Below, piece by piece: positions 1 through 6,256 of a DNA stretch of 12,255 nt. The number at the start of each line of letters is the position of its first letter. Positions within the stretch are counted from its first letter, which is position 1. The notes beneath the pieces were generated by a model that was not told where the DNA came from, searched no databases, and saw only the letters and a list, made by a program, of their open reading frames with translations. This DNA is from an uncultured Selenomonadaceae bacterium (GTDB lineage: Bacteria; Bacillota; Negativicutes; Selenomonadales; Selenomonadaceae): assembly GCA_905233325.1 (NCBI GenBank), contig CAJODU010000033.1, positions 1 through 12,255 on the forward strand, given 5' to 3'. The position numbers and the translations under genes were made by a program.

Positions 1-121
1 ATTTCAAGAGTTTGGCAAAGAAACAGAGGATAGAAGTATTTTCTGTGCAGGAATATCAGTATTTGCCATAGAATATAATAAAGATAATAAAAGTTGGAAT
101 AGAGAAGAGGAGGAAAGCGGA

Positions 122-754
122 ATGATGAAGGACGCGGTGAAGAGTATTGCCAATGCTGTGATAGCTGAGAAGAATTACCTGACTATGCTGGATACCAAGA
201 CCGGCGACGGAGATCACGGCTTGAATATGGCACGCGGTGCGGCGGCAGTTTTGGAGGCTGTTGATGAGCTTGATGATAATGGTTTAGATGCCGGTGTGTT
301 GTGCAATGCCGTCGGACAGGCTGTCATAATGAATGTCGGGGGAGCTGCCGGTCCGCTCTACGGCACGGGGTTTGTTGAGGCCTCCAAGACTTTAGACGAG
401 ACTTCCAAACTTGACGTAAAGTCTTTGCAGAAGTTCTTTGAGGCAATGATTACCGGTATTGAGCGTCGAGGCCACGCCAAGAAGGGCGACAAGACAATGC
501 TTGATACTCTCATTCCGATATATGATACCCTCCTAGCTGCTCAAAATGAGGACAAGCCGCTTGATGAGGTTTTGGAAGAGGCCTTGACTGCGGCGCGTGA
601 AGGTATGGAGTTCACCAAAAACATCGCCGCCAAGAGAGGGCGTGCCAGTCTTATCGGAGAGCGGAGTATAGGATTTGAGGATCCCGGTGCTGCGTCGGCG
701 TTGATAATCTTTCGTGCCTTCTGTCAATTCCTCAAAGATAACAAATTGATTTGA
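122..754 (+). CDS. dhaL: Dihydroxyacetone kinase subunit DhaL
   Basis: This is the ADP-binding subunit of cytosolic dihydroxyacetone kinase. In PTS-dependent systems DhaL holds a tightly bound ADP, takes phosphate from DhaM and passes it to dihydroxyacetone on DhaK. At 210 aa it matches the usual DhaL length. Visible family motifs are GDGDHGLNMARG (about 28-39) with Mg/nucleotide Asp residues D24, D29 and D31, VGGAAGPLYGTGF in the middle, and RGRASLIGERS followed by DPGAAS near the C-terminus. A strong GAGGAGG site lies about 8 nt before ATG 122; ATG 125 is an equally possible start. The frame stays open upstream to the window edge, but the A-rich upstream residues do not look like DhaL, and length and ribosome site favour 122. 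A TATAAT at 74-79 may be a -10 box, without a clear -35. No dhaK or dhaM is in view; dhaK may lie upstream. Confidence 0.93.
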   Translation: MMKDAVKSIANAVIAEKNYLTMLDTKTGDGDHGLNMARGAAAVLEAVDELDDNGLDAGVLCNAVGQAVIMNVGGAAGPLYGTGFVEASKTLDETSKLDVKSLQKFFEAMITGIERRGHAKKGDKTMLDTLIPIYDTLLAAQNEDKPLDEVLEEALTAAREGMEFTKNIAAKRGRASLIGERSIGFEDPGAASALIIFRAFCQFLKDNKLI

Positions 755-779
755 CACCGGTATCATTAGAATATATAAT
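751..779 (+). promoter_or_regulatory. Consensus sigma-70/A promoter of the 810-4170 operon
   Basis: TTGACA at 751-756 and TATAAT at 774-779 are separated by exactly 17 bp, a perfect match to the housekeeping promoter consensus. The -35 box overlaps the dhaL stop codon (TGA 752-754), so the downstream unit starts its own transcription at about 786, just before the ribosome site at 797-803. Confidence 0.85.
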
Positions 780-809
780 AAACTAACATTAATATTGGAG
801 GTGTCTGTA

Positions 810-1133
810 ATGGATATTACGCCTGTGAGTATGCAAATGGTCTATCCGACTGCCAACGAGGCAAGCAATGTGCAGCATAATCTCAATCACGCCACTAACT
901 TGCAGCAGGACTTTGAGGCATTAAAGCAAAAGCGAGAAGATGAACTCAAGCAGAAGCAAGTTCAAAATAAAGATAATCCTGAGGGCGGGAAGATCAAAGA
1001 TGATCCCGAACGTCAAGGCAGAGGCGGCGGGTATCAAAGAAATGCAAAGGGACGCAATCCTCAACAAAATCAGCCTAAAGAGAAGTTTGCGATTGATCCC
1101 TCTCGCGGACGCCGCCTTGATATTTCATTGTAA
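810..1133 (+). CDS. Small basic hypothetical protein, partner of the DUF6115-like gene
   Basis: A 107-aa hydrophilic protein of unknown function. ATG 810 is chosen because GGAGGTG (797-803) sits 6 nt before it; an in-frame TTG at 795 lies before that ribosome site and is rejected. The N-terminus (MDITPVSMQMVYPTANEA) is followed by a predicted helical, Gln/Lys/Glu-rich stretch (about 30-55), a disordered Gly/Arg/Gln-rich middle (about 56-88), and a C-terminal GRRLDISL. From memory, Firmicutes carry short proteins with a similar start and a C-terminal GR-(x)-(L/I)DI motif next to DUF6115/SwrB-like genes, often near motility genes; this pairing fits but no search was run. It has no signal peptide or membrane segment. 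It is the first gene of the operon and ends 19 nt before the next gene. Confidence 0.75.
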   Translation: MDITPVSMQMVYPTANEASNVQHNLNHATNLQQDFEALKQKREDELKQKQVQNKDNPEGGKIKDDPERQGRGGGYQRNAKGRNPQQNQPKEKFAIDPSRGRRLDISL

Positions 1134-1152
1134 TGGTTGTGGCAAATAAGAT

Positions 1153-2277
1153 ATGATTACAGAAGTTATGACGCTGCTGATAGCAATCGGTGCTGTGATG
1201 ATCTTTGTTGTCTGGAATCAAGGCAAGAAACGCCAGCAGAAAGTCGAAGAGAGACGCGAAGTTGAAGAGACTACCGGCAAACTCAAGCAGGAACTTGAGA
1301 AGACGGCAAACGAAGTTATCAGCAAAATGGAAAATCAAGTATCCGGCTTGGAAGATTTACTTGATGATTCGGAAAAGAATCGAACAATATTGGAAGGGCG
1401 CGTTGCAGAACTAAAGAAACTCCTAAAACGGAGCGAAGGACAATCAACGGAGATTAGAGATCTTTTGACAAAACTTGAAGAAGCAAGTGATACGGTTGAA
1501 GAACTTCAAAGAAAACTGGAGGCAGCGGAGAAGAGAATCTCAATGACTATGCAAGTGCCACTTCAAATGCCTATGCAATCCTCAATGATGTCAATGTCAC
1601 CGATGAATACCACACCGCCGCTGATGACGCCGTCGATGATGTCCTCAATGATGACGCCGCCATTGATGACACCACCTTTATCGAATGTACCCTCCCCTAT
1701 ATCACCGCCGCCAATGCTTTCCAGCCGCAAGGGAACGTCCGAACCCGCTGCGCCTAAGGCGGGCACTTCAAATGCAGCAGAGCCGACAAAGGACAAGCAG
1801 CCCTCAACTCCTGCAGAGACCTCGAAACCCAAAAAGATGAGCAGGGAGGAAATGAAAAAGGCACTGGAAAAAGTCAGTGCCGAATCAGCAAAGGCGGAAC
1901 CGAAGGACTTTGCCGCAGTGCTTGAAAAGTCAATGGAAAAATCCGCAACCGAGACAAAAGCAGAAGTCAGACCTCCTGCCGTGCCGGATAGACGGCCTGT
2001 TGTTGTGTCGTCTCATGCCAATCGCGGTGCCACTATAGTCAACTCACCTGAGCCGGTAAAGATCGAGAACAAGAGGACGAGACCCACTTCAACAGTCGAA
2101 TCCGGCAGAACATCAACGAAAGAGCCGGAGAAAGTCTCACTCAACAATTCAGCTAAAATCAAAGATATGCTGCTTGACGGTATGAGTGTTGAGGATATTT
2201 CTCGTGAAACAGGACTTGGCAGAGGGGCGGTTGAGCTCGTTCAAGAGATGACCAGGAGAAAACTTGAGAGGAAGTAA
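1153..2277 (+). CDS. Membrane-anchored coiled-coil protein with C-terminal HTH-like DUF6115 (SwrB-like) segment
   Basis: A 374-aa protein with four regions. Residues 5-21 form one membrane helix (MTLLIAIGAVMIFVVW) with a Lys/Arg-rich flank that suggests a cytoplasmic body. Residues about 26-128 are a long Glu/Lys/Leu coiled coil. Residues about 130-190 are a Met/Pro-rich low-complexity stretch with repeated MTPPLMTPPL and SMMSSMM units, followed by a charged disordered linker. The last ~40 residues (IKDMLLDGMSVEDISRETGL and following) look like a helix-turn-helix. A TM-coil-HTH layout is typical of DUF6115 proteins, which include Bacillus SwrB, an activator of flagellar assembly; a motility role is only inferred. 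The ribosome site before ATG 1153 is poor, suggesting coupling with the gene 19 nt upstream; ATG 1168 is an alternative start. The linker makes it much longer than SwrB (about 167 aa). Confidence 0.75.
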   Translation: MITEVMTLLIAIGAVMIFVVWNQGKKRQQKVEERREVEETTGKLKQELEKTANEVISKMENQVSGLEDLLDDSEKNRTILEGRVAELKKLLKRSEGQSTEIRDLLTKLEEASDTVEELQRKLEAAEKRISMTMQVPLQMPMQSSMMSMSPMNTTPPLMTPSMMSSMMTPPLMTPPLSNVPSPISPPPMLSSRKGTSEPAAPKAGTSNAAEPTKDKQPSTPAETSKPKKMSREEMKKALEKVSAESAKAEPKDFAAVLEKSMEKSATETKAEVRPPAVPDRRPVVVSSHANRGATIVNSPEPVKIENKRTRPTSTVESGRTSTKEPEKVSLNNSAKIKDMLLDGMSVEDISRETGLGRGAVELVQEMTRRKLERK

Positions 2278-2302
2278 CCTTTGAAGTAGAGGGGTATACA
2301 TT

Positions 2303-3244
2303 GTGAAGAGAAAGATTGCACTTATATTAGTTTTGATGTTGACTTTGTTCATTGCCGGTTGTGAAGAGGCGGCTAATGAGACTGTCACCAAACGTGAGAT
2401 ATTCAACTTCATCACTGATGATGCCGGTCGTGATGTTGTCTTTGAGAAAAAGCCGGAGCGTATAGTCGTTACGTCCGCCTCATTCTTGGAGCCGCTCCAC
2501 GCCGTCGGCGGCACTGTTGTCGGTCGTCCCGATTCCAAAACACAAATGCCCGATTGGGCGAAGGATATAACTAGCATAGGGCAGGTTTACGCCGTCAATC
2601 CCGAAAAAATCATTCTTTGCAAGCCGGATCTTGTCATAATCAACAAGGGTATGAATGAAAAACTGCTTGACATTCTCTCCGAGAATAATATCCTTGCCCT
2701 TGTGCTGGATATGAAGAGCTACGACAAGGTGAAGAATGAAATTACCATCTTTGGCGAGCTGACAGAGAACCCTGACAAGAGCAAGCAACTCATTGAGGAG
2801 ATGGACAGCAAGATAAAGGCAACCATTGACAAGATGCCCAAGGATAAGCACAGAGTGGCAATCCTCCACAGCACGGCACAGGGTTTGAGTGTCCAGCTTG
2901 ATGGCAGTATCGCCGGCAGCATTGTCAAGATGTTCGGCTGGGAGAATGTTGCCGCGGGTATGACGCCGCTTGAAGGCAATCCTGATGCCGCACCTTATAG
3001 TCTTGAGACTCTTGCAGAGCAGAATCCTGAGATAATCTTTGTGACTTCAATGGGTAAGATCGAGGAGATCAAGGCAAATATGCAGCACAACATTGACACC
3101 AACCCTGCCTGGCAATCAATCAAAGCTATCAAGAACGGCAATATTTACTATCTGCCACAGGATTTATTCCTGCTGAGTCCGGGTCTTCGCTATCCTGAGG
3201 CCGTTGAGACTATGGCGAAGTTGGTATATTCTAATCTGAAATGA
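2303..3244 (+). CDS. ABC transporter substrate-binding lipoprotein, class III (iron-chelate/cobalamin, BtuF/FhuD type)
   Basis: A 313-aa extracytoplasmic binding protein. It has a lipoprotein signal (KRK, hydrophobic core, lipobox IAGC) with lipidated C20. The start is GTG 2303, with AGAGGGG 8 nt upstream. The mature part follows the class III binding-protein order: DDAGRDVVFEKKPERIVV (about 38-55), an N-lobe segment ending in NPEKIILCKPDLVII (about 98-112), a long linking helix around KSKQLIEEMDSKIKATID, and a C-lobe with SLETLAEQNPEIIFV, NPAWQSIKAIKNGNIYYLP and a final SPGLRYPEAVETMAKLV. This family delivers siderophores, haem or corrinoids to BtuCD/FhuBG-type permeases. No permease or ATPase gene is next to it, so it is either an orphan that shares a transporter elsewhere or part of a split system. 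The substrate cannot be read from the sequence. It overlaps folK by 4 nt (ATGA). Confidence 0.88.
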   Translation: MKRKIALILVLMLTLFIAGCEEAANETVTKREIFNFITDDAGRDVVFEKKPERIVVTSASFLEPLHAVGGTVVGRPDSKTQMPDWAKDITSIGQVYAVNPEKIILCKPDLVIINKGMNEKLLDILSENNILALVLDMKSYDKVKNEITIFGELTENPDKSKQLIEEMDSKIKATIDKMPKDKHRVAILHSTAQGLSVQLDGSIAGSIVKMFGWENVAAGMTPLEGNPDAAPYSLETLAEQNPEIIFVTSMGKIEEIKANMQHNIDTNPAWQSIKAIKNGNIYYLPQDLFLLSPGLRYPEAVETMAKLVYSNLK

Positions 3245-4170
3245 TGATCTGTTACTTGGGACTTGGAGCCAATCTTGGCGATAAAAGAAAAAATCTCCGT
3301 CAAGCCGTTGAGATGATCTCGCGTGTTGACGGAGTAAATTTATTAAAAGTTTCGCATTTCTATGAGACTGAGCCCTGGGGTGTGACTAACCAGCCCAACT
3401 TCATCAATGCTGCCGTTAAAATCAAAACTAACCTTCAACCCTTGCCCCTCCTTGACGCTTTACAAGATATTGAATACAAACTCGGACGCGTCCGCAATGA
3501 ACACTGGGGCGCAAGGACTATTGACATTGATATATTAAGCATTGACGGCCTCACGATGAATAGCGAACGCCTTAAACTGCCTCACCCGTATATGTTTGAG
3601 CGTGACTTTGTGCTGATTCCGTTCAGTGAGGTCAGCGGCAAGGCTTATCCTCTGCATGGCGACAGTGTAATCAAGACGGACGGCTGTCTCGTTGACTTTG
3701 ACTTGAAGATGATTGCTTGTGTTGACAAAAATTTTGGACTTGGTCTCAACGGTGAGCTGCTCTTTCATATTGACGAGGATTTAAGGCGATTTCGTGAGTT
3801 GACGCTGAATAATACAATCATTATGGGACGCAAAACCTTTGAATCAATAGGCAGGCCGTTGGATAATCGTCGCAATATAGTCTTGTCGAAGAGTTTGACA
3901 AATATTGACGGTGTGGAGGTTGCCAACGACCTTGACACTCTTTACGAATTGCTTAAAAAGCAACGATCTGATGCAATATTTGTGATCGGCGGCGGTGAAG
4001 TTTACCGCCAACTGATTCCCTACACTTCGGAGATATATTTAACTGTTGTCGATGATACAAGGAAGGCAGATACTTTCTTGATTGACTTCAACGACTATGG
4101 AGGATTTGCCTGTGATTTTGCTGATCAACGTGAAGGCTTTACATTCAAGCACTATATCAGAAAAGTTTGA
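3241..4170 (+). CDS. folK-folA: Bifunctional FolK-DHFR fusion (HPPK and dihydrofolate reductase)
   Basis: A 309-aa fusion of two folate enzymes. Residues 1 to about 150 are 6-hydroxymethyl-7,8-dihydropterin pyrophosphokinase: YLGLGANLGDKRKNL, FYETEPWGVTNQPNF, the metal-binding Asp pair in ARTIDIDIL, and LPHPYMFERDFVLIPFSEV. From about residue 157 follows a complete dihydrofolate reductase: MIACVDKNFGLGLNGELL, catalytic-type D180 (in DEDLRRF), GRKTFESIGRPLDNR, IFVIGGGEVYRQ and YLTVVDDT. The product would make the dihydropterin pyrophosphate used by FolP and reduce dihydrofolate to tetrahydrofolate. The ATGA overlap with the preceding gene and the lack of a ribosome site indicate translational coupling; ATG 3244 is also possible. 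In the DHFR part the usual Pro-Trp before the first helix is Leu-Phe (174-175) and the Pro two residues before the catalytic Asp is D178. It is the last gene before the terminator. Confidence 0.92.
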   Translation: MMICYLGLGANLGDKRKNLRQAVEMISRVDGVNLLKVSHFYETEPWGVTNQPNFINAAVKIKTNLQPLPLLDALQDIEYKLGRVRNEHWGARTIDIDILSIDGLTMNSERLKLPHPYMFERDFVLIPFSEVSGKAYPLHGDSVIKTDGCLVDFDLKMIACVDKNFGLGLNGELLFHIDEDLRRFRELTLNNTIIMGRKTFESIGRPLDNRRNIVLSKSLTNIDGVEVANDLDTLYELLKKQRSDAIFVIGGGEVYRQLIPYTSEIYLTVVDDTRKADTFLIDFNDYGGFACDFADQREGFTFKHYIRKV

Positions 4171-4176
4171 CAGACG

Positions 4177-4203
4177 ACGATACTCGCGCAGGGTATCGTT
4201 TTT
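4177..4203 (+). terminator. Rho-independent terminator of the 810-4170 operon
   Basis: ACGATAC (4177-4183) pairs with GTATCGT (4193-4199), extended inward by one T-G pair, with a 7-nt loop, and is followed by a five-T run (4199-4203). It starts 7 nt after the folK-DHFR stop codon. The T run lies only on the plus strand, so it does not serve the convergent exporter gene. Confidence 0.8.
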
Positions 4204-4229
4204 GATTGCAAAACTCGCAAAAAACTTCA

Positions 4230-4847
4230 TCAAGATACAATCAGTCCAATAGCAATCAGAGATAACACTGCACCTTCAACTATACCAAAAAATTTGCCGA
4301 GGTTTTTATTACCAAGTATGACTTTGCGGAGGCGATCCGCACAAACTGCCACCAGCGAAAAAATTACAAGTCCCTGTATCGCGAACGTCAAGCCTAAAAG
4401 TGCAATCTGCAGACTTGCTGAGGTTTCTGAGATATTGATGAATTGTGGCAAGAATGCCAAAAAGAACAGCAGCACTTTAGGATTAAGTACATTCATTAAT
4501 ACGCCGCGCCGGTAAAGTGCTTTATATGAGATTGTAGTGTCCGCCTTACCCAGTTTCATCTCTCCCGAAGACTTGAAAGCCCCGAAGGCAAGGAACAGCA
4601 GATAAGCCGCACCGAAGTATTTTAGCAAGGTCAACGCCATTGGTGAACTCTGTATCAGAGCGGCAACGCCCAGCATCACCAGGAGAGTGTGAAAGAATAT
4701 ACCGCTCACCAAGCCGCAAGCCAACACTATACCGCTCTTAGCTCCGTCTGCAAGGCTTTTTGCAAGTAAATACAATATATCCGGCCCCGGTGCCAGCGTC
4801 AGCAATACGGAAGTGAGCAGGAAGTACAAAAAGGTTGATATATCCAA
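4230..4847 (-). CDS. LysE/RhtB-family amino acid exporter
   Basis: An inner-membrane efflux protein of about 205 aa, typical length for RhtB/LysE transporters, which export amino acids such as lysine, homoserine or leucine analogues by proton exchange. Six hydrophobic segments are visible. Family signatures are TLAPGPDILYLLAKSLADG near the N-terminus, the conserved G(A)AYLLFLAFGAF segment after the third helix, and MNVLNPKVLLFFLAFLPQF in the middle. The start is set at TTG 4847 because GAGGTG (4859-4854) lies 6 nt before it and family members begin like MDISTFLYFLLTS; a TTG at 4868 would lie before that ribosome site. The substrate cannot be told. It is convergent with the folate operon and divergent from the glycosyltransferase, so it is probably monocistronic. 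Confidence 0.88.
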   Translation of the reverse strand: MDISTFLYFLLTSVLLTLAPGPDILYLLAKSLADGAKSGIVLACGLVSGIFFHTLLVMLGVAALIQSSPMALTLLKYFGAAYLLFLAFGAFKSSGEMKLGKADTTISYKALYRRGVLMNVLNPKVLLFFLAFLPQFINISETSASLQIALLGLTFAIQGLVIFSLVAVCADRLRKVILGNKNLGKFFGIVEGAVLSLIAIGLIVS

Positions 4848-4874
4848 ATATTTCACCTCATATGGCAAAAATTG

Positions 4875-4903
4875 TTGACAGTTAGATATTCAGTTGCTAG
4901 AAT
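4875..4903 (+). promoter_or_regulatory. Strong promoter of the GT9 gene (extended -10)
   Basis: TTGACA at 4875-4880 and TAGAAT at 4898-4903 are 17 bp apart, and a TG at 4895-4896 gives an extended -10. Transcription would start at about 4910, 24 nt before ATG 4934. Confidence 0.75.
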
Positions 4904-4911
4904 TATATCAA
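4883..4911 (-). promoter_or_regulatory. Possible promoter of the LysE-family gene
   Basis: On the minus strand TTGATA (4911-4906) and TATCTA (4888-4883) are 17 bp apart, which would give a leader of about 30 nt before TTG 4847. The -10 match is weak. A TATAAT on the same strand (4907-4902) has no -35 partner. It overlaps the opposite-facing glycosyltransferase promoter, so the two would compete for polymerase. Confidence 0.3.
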
Positions 4912-4933
4912 ATTTAATTGATCGGTGGTTGTA

Positions 4934-6256
4934 ATGGAAGAAAAAAATATTATTATTAAGCAATCAATCAAAAATGTGATAGAACGTACAAGAGAAAGCA
5001 GAAATTTTGACTTAGCAAATTTTTTCAATCAGTTGGAATCTGCCTTCCAAAAAACAGGTTTCCGTGAAGTCCAAAAGGCGGGCGTCAAAAATATCTTGGT
5101 GATGAGGCTTGACGCCATTGGTGATTTTGTTTTGACAAGCGGTTTCATTCGGGAATTGAGGTTGAACTATCCTTTTGCGAGGATCACTCTCGTTGTGAGC
5201 AAGCTCGTCTATCCTCTGGCAGAATTGTGCCCCTATGTCAACAAAGTGATTGCCTTCGACAACAACTTCAATTCAAGTGACTTTTTGGAATTGGTTACCC
5301 GCGTTTCCAAATTTGCTGAGGAACATTTTTGGCAGGATCGCTATGATCTCTCTTTCAGCGTTCAATGGGGCAGTGAAAATTTACCGGCGTTGTTTATGGG
5401 ATATTTGAGCGGGGCAAGGGAGCGAATTGGCTATGGCTATCAAATTGAGTTAATGCACTTCGACAAATTGCCGCCCAAAAATCAAGACCCCAACTATCTC
5501 TTCCTCACCAAGCCCGTTATAAATCCAAAAGATATGCTGCACGAGGTTGAAAAGCATTTGTATGTTCTTGAGGCGGTGGGATTGCCTGTCCGTTCCAAAA
5601 ATATGGAGTTGTGGTATAATTTTGAGGATATTCAAAATGCAAGAGGTTTACTCAACGGTATAAATTCAGATTATATCAAAATCGTTGTGGGGATAGGTGC
5701 CGGCGGTGACAGTCGCAAGTATTCCGTTGAAGGTTATATCAAGGCGTTTAAAATGATCATTGAACACACAAAGGAAAAAGTTTGTTTTGTGATAATCGGT
5801 GGTAAAGCTGAGGCGGAAGATGCCCGAATGATCCAAAAATCCTTGCCTGAAAAATGTGTACACAACCTTGTGGAGAAAACCACCCTCCGCGAGACAATAG
5901 CCGTCATTTCGTTATCTGATATGTTCATCGGCAATGATACCGGCGTTATGCATATGGCGGCGGCGTTGAATACTCCTATCATCACCGTCTACCGCCAGCC
6001 TAAAGATAAAGATAGTATGGTGCCGGGCGTCTTCAATGAATATTACAGATTTTCACCTTGGCAAGCGAGGGCGGTTGTCTTGAGACCTGTTCACGCCCTC
6101 GGAGAATGTAAGACCGCACTTGTCTATGGCGGCTGCAAGGAACCGACCGCTCATTGTATAAATCAAGTCAAGCCGAAAGAGATTGCCGAGGCCTTCGACA
6201 ACTTAAAATATTTATTAGATCACTGCCATTGTTACCCTGCCAATCTCAAGACTTGA
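4934..6256 (+). CDS. Glycosyltransferase family 9 (LPS heptosyltransferase-type) protein
   Basis: A 440-aa cytoplasmic glycosyltransferase of the GT9/WaaF-WaaC type, which transfers ADP-heptose or a similar sugar to the LPS inner core. The GT9 N-lobe starts with ILVMRLDAIGDFVLTSGF (54-71), containing the conserved RxDxxGD (58-64). The C-lobe carries VVGIGAGGDSRKY, VIIGGKAEAEDARM and the sugar-nucleotide motif FIGNDTGVMHMAAALNTP (331-348). The protein is longer than the usual ~350 aa: there are about 52 helical residues before the first strand and a Cys-containing tail (C392, C401, C408, then HCHC near the end). ATG 4934 is chosen over GTG 4925, which lies inside the ribosome site (GGTGG 4924-4928). 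The acceptor sugar is unknown. Its 3' end overlaps the convergent regulator gene by 11 nt, so no terminator fits between them. Confidence 0.87.
   Translation: MEEKNIIIKQSIKNVIERTRESRNFDLANFFNQLESAFQKTGFREVQKAGVKNILVMRLDAIGDFVLTSGFIRELRLNYPFARITLVVSKLVYPLAELCPYVNKVIAFDNNFNSSDFLELVTRVSKFAEEHFWQDRYDLSFSVQWGSENLPALFMGYLSGARERIGYGYQIELMHFDKLPPKNQDPNYLFLTKPVINPKDMLHEVEKHLYVLEAVGLPVRSKNMELWYNFEDIQNARGLLNGINSDYIKIVVGIGAGGDSRKYSVEGYIKAFKMIIEHTKEKVCFVIIGGKAEAEDARMIQKSLPEKCVHNLVEKTTLRETIAVISLSDMFIGNDTGVMHMAAALNTPIITVYRQPKDKDSMVPGVFNEYYRFSPWQARAVVLRPVHALGECKTALVYGGCKEPTAHCINQVKPKEIAEAFDNLKYLLDHCHCYPANLKT

Noticed and set aside
3..71. A short open stretch ending in TAG (69-71) that could be the C-terminus of an upstream gene (LAKKQRIEVFSVQEYQYLP).
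   Set aside because: Only 22 codons are visible, another frame is also open here, and no family could be recognised; it may be real but cannot be supported.
2..121. In-frame upstream extension of dhaL to the window edge.
   Set aside because: The residues are A-rich-codon encoded and unlike DhaL, the family length fits a start at 122, and the GAGGAGG ribosome site would lie inside the coding region.
1560..1690. The repetitive Met/Pro-coding DNA as a CRISPR or tandem-repeat array.
   Set aside because: Units are short, degenerate, in frame with the protein and without regular spacers; it is a coding low-complexity stretch.
4039..4233. Minus-strand reading frame across the end of the folate gene and the terminator.
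   Set aside because: It lies antisense to the DHFR domain and runs through the terminator hairpin, with no recognisable protein features.
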